NCBI RefSeq assembly: GCF_028009165.1
Contig: NC_079246.1
Span: 3,472,001 to 3,536,000 of the forward strand
Source: Akanthomyces muscarius
Taxonomy: Eukaryota > Ascomycota > Sordariomycetes > Hypocreales > Cordycipitaceae
DNA length: 64,000 nt
Reading direction: 5' to 3'
Shown here in pieces: positions 34,049 to 45,569 of this stretch (position 1 is the first letter of the stretch; each line of letters starts with the position of its first letter). The position numbers were made by a program, and so were the translations under genes. The notes beneath the pieces were generated by a model, which saw nothing but the letters and a program-made list of their open reading frames with translations, was not told the origin of the DNA and made no database searches.

Positions 34049-35795
34049 ACTTTTACGTGGCTAGCAGAGGTGGCCATTGTTCGTTGCACAAAGTTACACG
34101 GGATGGTCTCTACAAGCAACACCCTTGTGTCGGCGCGCAAACGTCATTGTCAGGAAGCGGAAGGCTCGGCACTAGTCGAGATGAAATGATGTAACAGGGT
34201 CCATCGACAGGTACCTACCGGGCCGGTGATGGATCTCGGTGGGGTACTCTTGTTTGCGAAGATGAAGGTTAACTGTCAAGACATAAATTGCAGAGATGCG
34301 TAGATGAGAAATAAATTTGGCAAGAAGCTCTGCTTACAAGATGCTGTGATGGCGTCCGAGTTCCGTTTGCAAGCCTTGCCAGCTCAAGACATTCAATCAT
34401 TGACAACGGCGCTTGTACATGGCACTAGCCTTAGCGGCCCTCGGAACCAACCAGAAAGATGGGGTAAAGGAAAAAAGAAATACGAGGCCAGAGTGTGAGT
34501 GGTCCTTGATTTTTGTTACGGTTATTACCATGGCGAAACCCGGTGGTGCGCCGTGGGAGCCCATTCGTTCATTCGTTGGGGCGACGCGCCACCTCGTCCA
34601 TGTGCATGAGGATGCATCTCGATCAAGCTACCGTCAGGACTAGCTCGCAGCCATCCAGAGCACGCAGGTTTAAAAGGAGAGCGTGGCCGTGAACAATTTT
34701 CTCTGTAGACATGGAACTGTATTGAAAGCGAACTGCCAGATGCGATCCTCGCATCTCCAACTTTACAAAAAGACAGCGCGCGGCCATGTTCGTGTCCGGA
34801 GGCAACCGCCCGGCGACAGTGACGTCAGTCTTGTGCCTGCAAGTGCCCGCACCAGTACTACATCCGCGGGGTTTACATTGGCCGTGAAGTACTCCATGGA
34901 GATTGCTCTTGCAAGATACAATGAAACGGGCAATTGTATTGGCCTGTTTATTGCCCATAATTGTCTCCTCGTGGACGTACTGACTTTCCCCGGTGGTGGC
35001 ATCTCTTTGCAAGTTCCCACAAGGCACTCGCCTGATATTTCATCAAGACCTAAAAAGCAAAGAGACCAGTAATTATTATCTTTAAATGCAGCATACCCGC
35101 AGCACGTACCACGACACATTATCTTGTCTCGCCTTGGCCATCGCACGCAAAGCAAGTCCCACCGATGTGTTGTGTGCTTCCTCGTGGGTCAAAGGACGAC
35201 CCTTGCAATTACACAAGGTGAAGCGAGCAAATTCGAAAGAGAAGAAAATGCTAGATAAATGTCAAAATAACGGCCAAAAGAAGCAAGGGAAGAAGGGGAG
35301 AGCAGAAAAAGAGCCACCTACGCGGAAAGAGGGTGTTTTTAGACAGGGCACCTGAGAGGTCCGCTGTTTGCTACGTTTTCCTCTTATTATGTTAGGATAT
35401 TAGGGCACCCAGTTATATCAGAAATTTAACATCTTTTTTCCAAGACGTGTTAAGTGGTAGCAAGCCCTACATACTAGACACACCTTAGTTTGAAGAGCTA
35501 CGATCAGTATTCCAAAGCTCACAGCTAGACCGCGTACGCACGAGTCTATCTGCGCAAGGTGGTTTCTTGACTGGACCAGCTGTGACACTACGGGGCGCCA
35601 TTCTTCCGAACCGGGGGGCAAACATACTTTAGTCGCACTGCCCGAGAGCCTGGCAGCGCCTTGTGGCTTCTTCCCTCATCCAAGAGTGTTGCGATAGTAT
35701 TCTGCGGCCAAACGTTGCAAGATATTGGAAACGGCCCCCTCGATACGTGTCAAGCTTTCTTCTTTCTCAAGAAGGCGTCACTTGATATAGGATAC
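34049..35795. other. Intergenic region, no gene supported
   Basis: About 1.7 kb between divergent genes. Open frames of 120-135 codons overlap on both strands (34623-35155) without recognisable content. It marks the left border of the more degraded accessory stretch. Confidence 0.4.
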
Positions 35796-37853
35796 ATGAC
35801 TTCTGAGACTGTCATTGCGCCGCCGGGCGGCGGCTACACTAAATCGGCTAGCCCTCCCCACCCCCGCGATGTCGACAAGATCCAGCCTGGCAGGACCGGC
35901 CTGGCAGGATCCAGCGGCATCGACTCGGTCGTGGCGCCAAGGGCGCTGGCTGATTTGTTTGATGTACCGGAAGTGAATCCAGCCGAGCCTTCTACAGTCT
36001 TTGACGTGATGGAGCCCTTTTTGTCTACCGGTGTAAGTGAGGGCGCGAGGGCCATCATCATCACTCTGCTAGTTACCGCAAACCTAGTTCAGGTGAGTGT
36101 ACTCTCACATAAAAGGAAATTCCTTCCATGCCGTACCACGACTGCTGATGCATTAAAACTGTCTTAGTTTATTTCCAACTTTCTCACTCTGAGCGGTGGC
36201 ATCACACTTACCCATGCCCTGGGCCAAGAAACTGGACCTGGCAAGGCCAACTGGATGGCAGCCTCGTATTCGTGGGTTCCCTTTCCCTTTACTGTACCGG
36301 AGAATAAAAAATGGCGATTATTGCATTTAATTTCCTTGACTAACCCATCACCTGTTACTCCTTTACAGCATTACGCAGAGCACATTTGTTTTAGTTTCTG
36401 GCCGGCTTGGCGCCATCTACGGACACCAGCGCCTTGCGCTCGTCGGCTTGGCATGTTTGGCGTGTTTTCCATTGCGAATGGATTCTGCCGCGGCTACGCG
36501 CCGTTTGTTGCTGTTCGAGCCCTGAGCGGAATTGGCGGTGGGATTTACATGCCTAATGCCATCACTGCGCTTGGACTGATGGTGCCGCCCGGCCCGACGA
36601 GAACTTTGATATACGGCATCTTTGCCGCCGCACCGCCGCTTGGTGGCCTTGTGGGAGCTTTATTCGCCGGCCTCTGTGCGGAATGGGAGGGCATGTGGAG
36701 CTGGACCGTTCTCTTTGGCGCATTGTAAGTGCTCTAGTTCGCACGAGACTAAGCAGGAGACGACAATATACTGACAGCGAAACAAGAGGTCTCATTCCCG
36801 TGGCGAGCGCTATCGTCCTGACTTTTATTCTGCGCGAAGAGCGCCCGATTGACCCAAAAGGCAAGCTCGACATGTTTGGAGCTTGTTTGGGTCTGTCAAG
36901 CTTGCTGCTCTTCAACATTGCTTGGAGGTAAGTTTCGGCTTCGCAGTCTCCCTCAACTTCGGCTTATGCTTCCCTGGTCGCTAATTTTGACCAGTCAAGC
37001 ACCTGCTGTCGGGTGGTCGATGCCTTCTGAAATTGCAATTCTCACCGTGTCTGTTGTTGTCTTTGTCGCGTTCCTATTGTGGGAGCAATATGTTGCCTCT
37101 GAGCCCATCATGCCACTCAACATCTTTCGTGTGCCAACATTTCTCTCCATGATCTTTGTCGTCCTCTTCAGCTACATGTCTTTTGGCATTGCCCTCTGGT
37201 ACTCCATTTCATGGCAACAGATTCTGCGACAACTCTCTGTTCTGCAGATTGCCGTAAACCTGATCCCGTTTGGGCTCGGTTCCACCGCCGCCGTCGGCCT
37301 CGCCGCCTACCTCCTACCCCGAGTCGAGGCCAAGCTGGTCATGGCGGTTGGCGTCGTTGCCGTCATCGGAGCCAGTCTTCTTCTTGCCACCATGCCGATG
37401 CAGCAGACTTACTGGGCGCAAGTGTTCCCCGCGATGCTGCTCTGCGGCTGCTGCCCCGACTTTGTCTACTTGGCTGCCCAGGTGGTTGCCAGCAACAGTG
37501 TCACGCGCAAGCACCAGGGCATCGCGAGCAGCCTCGTCGGCACGCTCAATCTGTACGGCATCAGCCTGGGGCTGGGATTCGCCGGCACGATCGAAGTCGA
37601 GGTGGGCAAGAAGTTCCCACGGCCGGGCGCCGCCGCGACGATGGAGTCCATCATGTCTGGCTTCAAGGCTGCGCTGTACTTTAGTGCCGCGTTGGCTACA
37701 GTAGGAATGATTCTGGACTTTGCGTTCGTTAGAGTCCCCAAGGTGGACCGCCATGGCTGGGGCGATGAATCTATTGAGGATGTACCTTTGGGAGCCAACG
37801 AGGTTGCGGTGATGCTTACGGGCTTGCAGGCAAATACTGCGAGGCTAGGCTAA
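35796..37853 (+). pseudogene. MFS transporter gene with a single-base frameshift
   Basis: Exons 35796..36092, 36168..36271, 36369..36724, 36778..36927 and 36995..37853 read as a major-facilitator transporter: long polar N-terminus, first helix RAIIITLLVTANLVQ-FISNFLTL, motif-A-like VSGRLGAIYGHQRLAL, then GFCRGYAPFVAVRALSGIGG, and a long C-terminal exon. All introns are GT-AG with CTAAC-like branch points. In exon 3 the frame changes: VSGRLGAIYGHQRLALVGLA is in one frame, but MFGVFSIANGFCRG is in the next. Adding one base near 36451-36458 would give a continuous GLAWFGVFS, the usual family pattern. So the copy carries a one-base deletion or a sequence error. The acceptor before exon 4 is uncertain (36777 or a few bases further on). 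If translated, it would stop soon after the frameshift. Substrate is unknown. Confidence 0.75.
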
Positions 37854-38081
37854 TAGGCGATGAAGATGAGACCATCCCCTGCCTTCATAAACCCAAGTCA
37901 CTATAAGATGGACTAATTTTGTCACATCTAGATTGTTGTATTGATTTAAACTAACAAATTATTCAACTTTTAATTTTGCGCCTCGTTGGTCGACGCCTCT
38001 CTATCCCACCAAAGATGGAAGTATTGTGTGATTCGCTATCGCGCGATATAATTCGAAATCGCCAACGCCTTGGCGCCCCCG

Positions 38082-38360
38082 TCAAGCTGTACCAACTGCA
38101 GAGATAATCTTGAGCGTATCAACGGTTCTGCGGCCGTGGGCCGTCTGTAGAATGACACTGGGATCCATACCCAGCTCTTTGCCGATGCTGTAGCGATTCA
38201 GAGTCAGTATCTTTCTCTTTGGCTACGGAGCTACGTTCTCATACCGCTGCCAGTGTTGAACGACCGCGTCGGTAGAGTCGATCAGTGTGCCGTCCATATC
38301 GGACAGCAGCGCCCGGAAGGCACTACCACCGAAAGCCGTGGTACAGTCATAGCTGAAGTC
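38082..38360 (-). pseudogene. Truncated HAD-family phosphatase relic
   Basis: The minus strand encodes RALLSDMDGTLIDSTDAVVQ, the catalytic DxDGT motif and start of a HAD sugar-phosphate/glycerol-phosphatase-like enzyme. A spliceable 57-base intron (38188-38244, GTATGA..TACAG) then joins HWQR to IGKELGMDPSVIL, followed by QTAHGRRTVDTLKIISA. After this the similarity stops and the frame ends at TGA 38082-38084. The remaining ~150 residues with the other catalytic Lys and Asp motifs are missing, and no start codon in a gene-like context is seen upstream. It is a 5' fragment of a dead gene. Confidence 0.65.
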
Positions 38361-38809
38361 AAGACTGTAGTGTTGTAGTCAGCTCGAAACGTTTCCAATA
38401 GAATTGAATCCTGAATCATTTCGCGAGGTGAAACAAACGTGCGAGGCTGTACATTTTCTATGAGGCGTGGCGACGCTAATGCTGCAGGGCATGTAGTATT
38501 GCATCCGTACTTGGTGTTGCAGAATTGTTGGCTTTGGTACTTCACGTTCTACTTCCCGTTTGACTACGACGCCGATCCTTTGATCCACTCACGGCCCGAA
38601 AGTGAGAATTTCACAAGCCCCATGTATGGGACCCATGATCTATGTTTTGAATAACCGCACGCCATTCGCTCTCTACGTGTGCTCATTGTGGTATAGATCA
38701 CCAATACCGACATAGCTTATGAGGCGCACGATGGATGTAATTCGCCTATCCATCTATCTAAAGTCTTGAAGGTTCAAGCCCCTTTTGCAATCGCTGCATG
38801 TGCTTTAGC

Positions 38810-39118
38810 TCATGCGCTATCTTCCTCGAGCCGACAATAGCAAAACAGGGCTGCCGTCAGCGTAGGGTTCGTGGCATTCTGCGTGGGAATCACACCGCAG
38901 CCACCGACAAACAGATTTTGGGTTCACCAAGCTTTAGAGTACTTGTCCACGACGGATTTTCCATCGCCAACGAGGCCGGCCCGGGTCGTACCGCAGATGT
39001 GGAGCGCGGCACCGGGGGGTATGAACCGCGGCTCATGGCCCGGTATGGACCCGCCAATTCTCGCGGCGATGCGCACCATGCTATAACGGGCTATGAGCTG
39101 CGAGAATAACCTGATAGA
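38810..39118 (-). pseudogene. C-terminal relic of a GMC/pyranose-oxidase-like oxidoreductase with a nonsense codon
   Basis: On the minus strand the frame reads [35 protein letters not shown], then VVDKYSKAW, a TGA at 38934-38936, then TQNLFVGGCGVIPTQNATNP and TLTAAL before the final TGA (38810-38812). This is the conserved C-terminal flavoprotein end of GMC oxidoreductases: the HICGTTR active-site segment and the (L)xVGGxGVIPT...NPTLT FAD-binding segment. The FAD-binding N-terminal two-thirds are absent. The gene is dead both by truncation and by the in-frame stop. Confidence 0.7.
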
Positions 39119-39479
39119 CAGATGATTATACGTAGTCAGTCATCATATCGCGGGAGCGCTGCACGTCTTGCTCGCCAGGCTGAAAGTGAAATGTTGGCTA
39201 CGTGGGCGTGAGTTTTGCATCCCTGCTGGAAGTTGGTTTATCATACCTGAGGCATGCCAAAAATATCTCCAGTTTTGTCTGAAAATTTAACACAGTTTTC
39301 ACGGATTTTCACGGATGATTTCGACATAGGTGAAGAACCGTAGGTCAAGAACCAGCCGCCGGTCAATGTCGCGAGGTAAAGAGCCGTAACCGAAATCGTC
39401 TCGGTGAATTTGAGTATGCCATAGATGATTGAGGGCGATTGGGGTTGTTATCTGGAGCGAGTCAATTTCGTGATTCCTT

Positions 39480-39790
39480 TTCAAAATATTTCCTTTTTTT
39501 TATTAATTTATCAGCGCTACTCTATAAGACCTACATATCTAAAAGCTTAACACTATTTTTCTAAAAGATAGCTATAATATAAATAGCCTACTATATATAA
39601 AATTAACTTATAAGTTTAATTATACCTAAGCCTAGGGGTTTTTTTAAGCAGCTATAAGGTGTTAGTAAAAGCAGCGAGTCTAAGCTATTAGTAGTCACCT
39701 TAAAAAGTAATATATATTGTACGATATAAGAGCGTCTATAAACTATTAGATATTATAAGACAGCCTTCTCTCAGTCTATGTAAGCTATGC
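39480..39790. other. AT-rich, TpA-rich island (possible RIP-damaged repeat)
   Basis: About 300 bases strongly enriched in TA steps (TATATAAA, TTAACTTATAAG, ATTATACC) and depleted in CpG compared with both sides. There is no open frame longer than a few codons. This composition is what repeat-induced point mutation leaves in filamentous ascomycetes. The original element cannot be identified by eye. Confidence 0.5.
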
Positions 39791-41368
39791 AACGGCACGA
39801 ACGTATAGTGTATCTGTGGTAGCGCTACGGATAACTATGGTTCCACCCCCCTGGCCCCCGACTGTAACCCACGTCTGGAGAAAGATCATACGAAACAATG
39901 TGCTAGTAGCCGCTCGATTCCCGACCTAGCCATACCTCAAATAGTTAGATTGGTTAGGTACTAGTAGGCTCTCAGCGAGGGGTTGCGCGGAGACTACTTT
40001 AGTTGCTGCGATTGAAACCCCACGTGGACAGCGAACTTGCTCCATTGGCAGTGCTGCCGTGGCGCACCCGGTGACCAGAAATTTCTTTTGTTTTTCGTGA
40101 TTGACAAGCCTCTATTTCGCGTTCGAAGAACTCCCAAATTCCAGAACCAATCATTGTTGTTAGGCCTCGCCAAGAGGCTTCGCCGTGTGCCAGTGGAACC
40201 AGCGCTAGAACAAGACTACAAATCAGATGCGGTGTAAGCGTGGCGATTGCGACCGACAATGAGCGTGTTTTCCAACTTGTTCTCGCCCATGTAGCCAGCC
40301 ACAAGGATACGGCTGGGCTGGACATCGAATGTCATCTTTTTTCCAAGCAGCCGCCGATGATAAGCTGCTGATCGTACAACGAAGCAGTAGCCGCCTGCTG
40401 AAACCTGGTCATCTCTGACTAGCTTGTCTGTAGTTATAGCGCTACTATTGTGGTGCTACAACAGGGCATCGGGTTCCCTGTGGGCTAGCACCTGAAGGCT
40501 GGAGTGGCCGTGGTGGGAAGGTAACTTGCACAGGCTTCTTCCGGGAGGAATGCTATCGACGGCGAGCTGAGTTGGCAATTCGTATTCAAATAAAACTAAA
40601 TTTTCTCTGTGAAAATAATAATGTACACGAGACTTGCAACGTGGCGGCAGAACATTGTGGTGGACCAGTGTTCCCTTCAACAGAGATATACGGCGAGGCT
40701 ATGCGACCGAAGGCTCATATTCGTGGAAGGAGCACATCGCGCTCTCAGAATTTAACAGGGTCTCATTAATTCCGGAATTCATATTCACTTGACCTTTAAA
40801 TTTTTTTTTTCTCTCTCTTATTTGGGATTTGAAGTATTAACATCAAAACGCATTGTTAAATTACTGCAGTTATGCTTCATCGCCAGGCCGAAATGTCCTT
40901 GGACAGACGGCGGTGCAAACATCAAGTACGTACAAGAATTTTTAGAGGTGCATTGATCTGCTCCACACGCTTGAGATCTGGGAGTAGTATGCTAGTTCTA
41001 GTATTCCCCTTTGGCACACATGTTCATCGTGCAAGCTCTCGCAACCAATAAGCGTTCCGGAGGAATGAAACCTTCCGGCTTGCCAGTCCAGGCCCTTGTT
41101 GCAGAAAAAAGCTCAGCAAGGCGGTACTAAGCTAAGAATAAAGCATGGCTATCAGATAGATGCAATCCCCTGTGGTCTAGAATACCTGCAAGTTTCTTCT
41201 TTGATATAATCACTGTAAGCCATAAATTGCCTGAAAATGGAAAAATGTTGAACACGATTAGTCGCGAGATTTACTCCGGCCCCAATTCCAACTCCGGGCA
41301 GGAATTTCCTGATCGAGCCTAGCAAGGTGCGCGACGGACATGCTTAAGTTGGCCAGCTCCTCTCTGCA
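39791..41368. other. Intergenic/relic region, no gene supported
   Basis: About 1.6 kb with no intact gene. A 39-codon minus-strand frame near 40219-40335 has coding-like flavour but ends quickly and may be another gene remnant. A tract TTTTTTTTTT-CTCTCTCT lies near 40800-40820. Confidence 0.4.
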
Positions 41369-41376
41369 TATATAAA
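41369..41376 (+). promoter_or_regulatory. TATA box of the 77-residue gene
   Basis: TATATAAA located 90 bases before ATG 41459. Confidence 0.55.
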
Positions 41377-41458
41377 CCGACAGTTGGAAGTGTTCAAAGG
41401 CGGATTCCCAACTTTGGATACACATCTTTCAAGAGGGCAAGATTGTCTGCAAGAAATC

Positions 41459-41741
41459 ATGTCGACTGGCACTACACAGATCACAGCTGGCAAAGACGAC
41501 GCAGACACCAGTCTTCGTCAAACTATCGACCACATCCGTTCCAATGTAAGATGAACCTTGGAATGCCCGAATAAACCCGTTAGCTTACATCCAGAGAAGC
41601 CTGCTTTATATTCGACTCCCACCTCTCCTCCTGAGCTACGCAAAGAACCTTCTCCCTCCAAGCCGCAACGTCGATCACAAGCCGCAATCAATACTGATGT
41701 CTATGCGACACTATGCGTTTCGAAATGAAAGAAAACCATAA
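41459..41741 (+). CDS. Small protein, 77 residues, function unknown
   Basis: join(41459..41545, 41595..41741). Exon 1 encodes MSTGTTQITAGKDDADTSLR and nine further residues. The intron of 49 bases (GTAAGA donor, CTTAC branch point, CCAG acceptor) is in phase 0. Exon 2 encodes SLLYIRLPPLLLSYAKNLLP followed by a basic tail and TAA at 41739-41741. The gene has a TATA box and a start in good context. No domain is recognised; exon 2 starts with an amphipathic, Leu-rich helix. It lies in the degraded region, immediately upstream of a Zn2Cys6 regulator on the same strand, so it may be either a genuine small protein or the surviving 5' end of a truncated gene. Confidence 0.45.
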
Positions 41742-42077
41742 TGTTTGAGTTATGTAGCATAGGGAAGTTAGCTTTCGACAATGTGAGAAGTTTCGGCGTA
41801 GTGTAGTTTGTTAGACAATGAATATACCGTATGCACTCATCATGTTATGCTCTGTTAATTATCCAAGCAAGAAAATATAAAATTTATTAATCTCCTATAA
41901 AAACAGGTTTTGTATACAAAAACGATAATTATGCTCAGTATAAAAGGCGACAGAGAACCCATCTAGCCAGCCACAGGTCGACGCACTACCCCGCTTACGA
42001 CAGTCGCCTCTAACCGGACAGCTTCCCACCGTATACCTCCCAGGCAGCACGGCGACACTGTGATAAAAGTGAAACAA

Positions 42078-44244
42078 ATGCCTCTCGAGGATGTGACTCG
42101 TCGAAATGGGACGATGGCGTCCTGTGAGCCCTGTCGGAAGCGCAAAGCTCGATGCGACCATGGGCAGCCCGTGTGCGGCGACTGCGCCCGACGAGGGTTT
42201 CATTTCCGATGTGTCTACCACCCGGCGCCGATGAGCAAACCTCGTCGCGTGGCGAAACGGCGCGTTGCCACAACGACATCCTCCAGCCAGACAGATGAAG
42301 CGCCATTCCCTACACCGACTCAAAGCCTGCCGCTGCCCAGCTCATCCACAGATGATGCAGCAGCCGCAACTGGTCAAGAAGTATTTCTCGCCGATGCGAA
42401 TCTGGTCCGTTGCATAGCTCACACGCATGACTTTTCCCAAAGGAGCTTCGAGGCGAGTCATGAAGAGCGAGCAGCTACCTTGGGGAGCGTGCTTGAGCAG
42501 CTTTTTGATCCAGAACGGACAAAGAAGCTTGCAGATCTGGTCGCGAAATACTATGGTCACGGGAAATCGTCGCTGACGCCTGGATGCCTCATAGCACCAC
42601 CAGTGCTGTGTTGTCTGGAAAAGGCTGTGGGAATGTTCAAGTCTGGCACTCGCGAGGAGCGTGCGCGCTGTCTGGGCGAGATGATACTTTCCGAAACAGC
42701 CAATCCTGTTGTGATAGACGCAAACACGACGCCCGAGAGTTTCATGGGCATTTTTAAAGACCATGCAATTCGGCTAGAGTATCTGGGAATTATATTTGCA
42801 ATCGCGGCTTGGGCGGGTCAAATTGAGCCAGACGACAGCGAACGGCGAAAGAGTTTTGTGAGCAGTATGCTCTACTGCAGTGGGACCTGTTTGCGAATTA
42901 CACGCGAGATTGCGACGGTCAACGACATGTCGCTGTGGCTCGGCCACCATTATTATATCCTCGTCGCGACCGACAAGGGGCATTCCAGTAAGTCTGGTGC
43001 GCTGGTGTACTACGAAGCTAGTTCTGACGACAGCAAAGGCGAGCAAACGTGGAAGTGCATGGGCGATCTAATATCCGACGCTGTTGCGTTTGGTATATTT
43101 CAAGACTCGTTCAACAAGAAAGATGCACCATTCTTCCTGACCCAGTGGCGGCAGAAATTCTTCTACGACCTCTACTCCAAGGACAAGTTTTTGGCCAATC
43201 TCTTTGCGCGGCCACCTCGACTACTAAAAATATACTCCGACGTTCAAAAACCATGGGAGCTGCCAGACGAATTTTTGCTTGGCGCCACAGAAGCAGATGC
43301 CGCTACCAGACTTACACCAGATGGCTGGGATAGGCACAGAGTTCTCAGCCCAGCCAGCTGGATCCGCCTGCGAAGCATCACAGGCGAGATTGCGGAAACA
43401 GTACTTAAATTCCGGTTCCAATCCGCGACAGAAGATACTGTAACTGAGCTCAAGTAGGTTTTGGTAGTAGAGTGTGACGGCGTTGGCACGCTAACAAAGG
43501 AAGGAATACGTCGAGGCGCAATTGGATGCTGTGGGCGACGATACCGCAACATCTGCGGTACAGCCCGAGAAGTTGGACGGAATGCCCAGACTCGGACGCG
43601 TGTTTCATGCTCACGAGCGTCTTCTTGACATTTCTTCATTGCGACTTTTCAATTTGGAGGATACTGGAAAAGCAAGACGCCGAGTCCAAGCGGCAGCTAA
43701 TTAAAATTGCAGGCGAGATTCTAGCGCTCATTCAGGAACTTGGTTCATTTCGCAGACGGCAAGCGTCATTCCACGTACGGTTTGCCTACATAGTACGTCA
43801 AACTATTTCCAATGTGTTTGTTTTTCAGATGCATCTTGCTGATTTTGTCAGATGCTCTGGGACGGCCTATCTCCTGCCATTGTCCTCGCAAGGCAACTAC
43901 TAGACATGGCCCGAAACGGCCCGGATGTTGCTGTGGCTTCTTCACCGCCCGACATGGACCGTGCACGCATCGTCCGCATCCTGTCCGTCTTTGTTTCCCA
44001 GCTGGAGAGTGTCGCTGCGCCGGGCGAGCCAAACTACGACCTCTGCAAGCAGGCAGGCATGGCTATCTCATACGCGCTGGACGAGTCACTACGCGGGCCG
44101 CAAGCGCGTACCACCAGCGACGAGGCTTCCGCTTCGGTGAACGTGAGCGACGCAGATACTCTAGATGAGTTTGACCTTTCGGAGTGGACGGGTATGATTG
44201 ATTGGGCGGGCGGGCATGGCCAGGGAGACTGGCCGATAGCTTAG
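42078..44244 (+). CDS. Zn(II)2Cys6 transcription factor
   Basis: join(42078..43453, 43504..43792, 43852..44244), 685 residues. The N-terminal binuclear zinc cluster is CEPCRKRKARC..CGDCARRGFHFRC at residues ~15-44, followed by a basic linker KPRRVAKRR. The rest is a helical middle-homology-type region (MILSETANPVV, YLGIIFAIAAWAGQI, LYSKDKFLANLFARPPRLL, LWATIPQHLRYSP, LWDGLSPAIVLARQLLDMAR). Intron 1 (43454-43503) uses an AAG acceptor, chosen because only this join keeps the conserved WMLWATIPQHLRYSP frame. Intron 2 is 43793-43851. The C-terminus is acidic (DADTLDEFDLSEW), a possible activation region. The protein is a nuclear DNA-binding regulator; its targets are unknown, although the NmrA-like gene 0.4 kb downstream is an obvious candidate. 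Confidence 0.88.
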
Positions 44245-44645
44245 GACGCTTCGAGGTCCCTAACACGCAAGCTCGATCGTGGGCTGTAGACGGCTCTATA
44301 TTCTATACAGTACGTTATTAGTATATATATAGTATATATAGAAATATAATTAATTTGTTAATATATGTGAAAGAGCGACAAAAGAGGCGCGCCTGCGAAA
44401 TTATTAGTAGCGTATCACAAGCTGTACATGGTATAGAGCTAGCTAGTACAATAATAATCGACTATAGGCAGGAACCAGGTGAGCTTATCGATCGCGGGCA
44501 CAATCCAGCCCATCACAGCAGAAAGAGTGCATTAAACAAAATTGTCTTAGAACTTAGTTGTAAGCTATTACTAACACTGTTCTTTTAGCCACGAGTCTTG
44601 GCGTGGTCCTAGGATTTCTGCCTGATATGTGCCCTCAGATCTCAG
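44245..44645. other. AT-rich spacer between convergent genes
   Basis: About 0.4 kb, with a TATATATAGTATATATAG tract near 44320-44341 and high TA content. No gene. Confidence 0.55.
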
Positions 44646-45569
44646 TCAAGCAGAACCTGATTCGAACCGTTCCTTAAGGGCTGATTCCAAGGTAGTTGGT
44701 GCATGAATGTGGTCCAACACCGTAGGATCGTTCATCTCCCAGTCGACGGTAGCATTGACAAGAGCAGAGGCAAGTGGCAAATACTCAAAGTATCGTTCTC
44801 TGCCTTTCTCGGCTCGCTCCCGGGCCAATCTAGTCCTCAAGTCCTCGAGGTTGCCCTGCCGGACGATCTGAACTTCCGTGCCTGTGACTTCTTGATAGGC
44901 GCGGGCGAGTTCTCGAATGGTATGTCGACCAGACCGGAAACTGAAGAAACCACCATTACCATCTCTGATGCCATCGCCATTGATCAGAATCTCAATCGTC
45001 CAAGCGACAGCATCGTCCATATGAGTCCAGGGGTGCTTGGTCTCGTCTCCATCTCCCCAATAATGTAGCTTCGGCCCACTGTCTGCTGTGTCGAGTCCTC
45101 CTGGGCCATAGGGCGTGAACAACAAGCTGTGGAATACACCAGTGAACAGATAGACAGGGTTGATGCTGCTCGTCATGGCAGCCTGCTGCTCGAATGCGAT
45201 ATGGTTGTCGTAAGGCTCCAAGTCTCCAAATTTAATTTTAGTCCAGTCGCAATTCCACGACGAGGCGACAAAGATCTTGACTCCCGCTCGCTCAGCTGAG
45301 CGAAGAAGGAGAAGGTGGCCATCCAAATCGAGGATAGGACTGGGACTGTAGGCACAGATGACAGCGTCTACGCCTTTAACAGCCTTATCAAGCGCGGGAA
45401 CATCGTAATAGTTTGAGCTGGTGACAAAAGACTCGAGCTTTTCCAGAAAGCTTCTCTCAAGTTTTGCCCGGTCCCGGCCGAGTCCTCGGACGGAGAGGTC
45501 TCGCCCAAGTGCAGTGAGGGCTAAGCGGTGCCCCAGTTGGCCAGTGATTCCAGCGATAAGTACCAACAT
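44646..45569 (-). CDS. NmrA-like / isoflavone-reductase-like NAD(P)-binding protein
   Basis: Single exon, 307 residues. It begins MLVLIAGITGQLGHRLALTA, a Rossmann fold with the GxxGxxG nucleotide-binding loop of the atypical short-chain dehydrogenase (NmrA) group. The central part contains GVDAVICAYSPSP and AGVKIFVASSWNCDW, and the C-terminal substrate-binding half contains RSGRHTIRELARAYQEVTGT. Family members are either redox-sensing regulators (NmrA type) or aromatic/isoflavone reductases; they often accompany secondary-metabolite genes. No classical YxxxK dehydrogenase motif is seen. Convergent with the Zn2Cys6 regulator on its left. Confidence 0.88.
   Translation of the reverse strand: MLVLIAGITGQLGHRLALTALGRDLSVRGLGRDRAKLERSFLEKLESFVTSSNYYDVPALDKAVKGVDAVICAYSPSPILDLDGHLLLLRSAERAGVKIFVASSWNCDWTKIKFGDLEPYDNHIAFEQQAAMTSSINPVYLFTGVFHSLLFTPYGPGGLDTADSGPKLHYWGDGDETKHPWTHMDDAVAWTIEILINGDGIRDGNGGFFSFRSGRHTIRELARAYQEVTGTEVQIVRQGNLEDLRTRLARERAEKGRERYFEYLPLASALVNATVDWEMNDPTVLDHIHAPTTLESALKERFESGSA

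Noticed and set aside
38255..38268. GACCGCGTC inside the phosphatase relic as another copy of the catabolic cluster element
   Set aside because: It matches only the first nine bases and lacks the TCTCG part; it is explained by the coding sequence of the relic.
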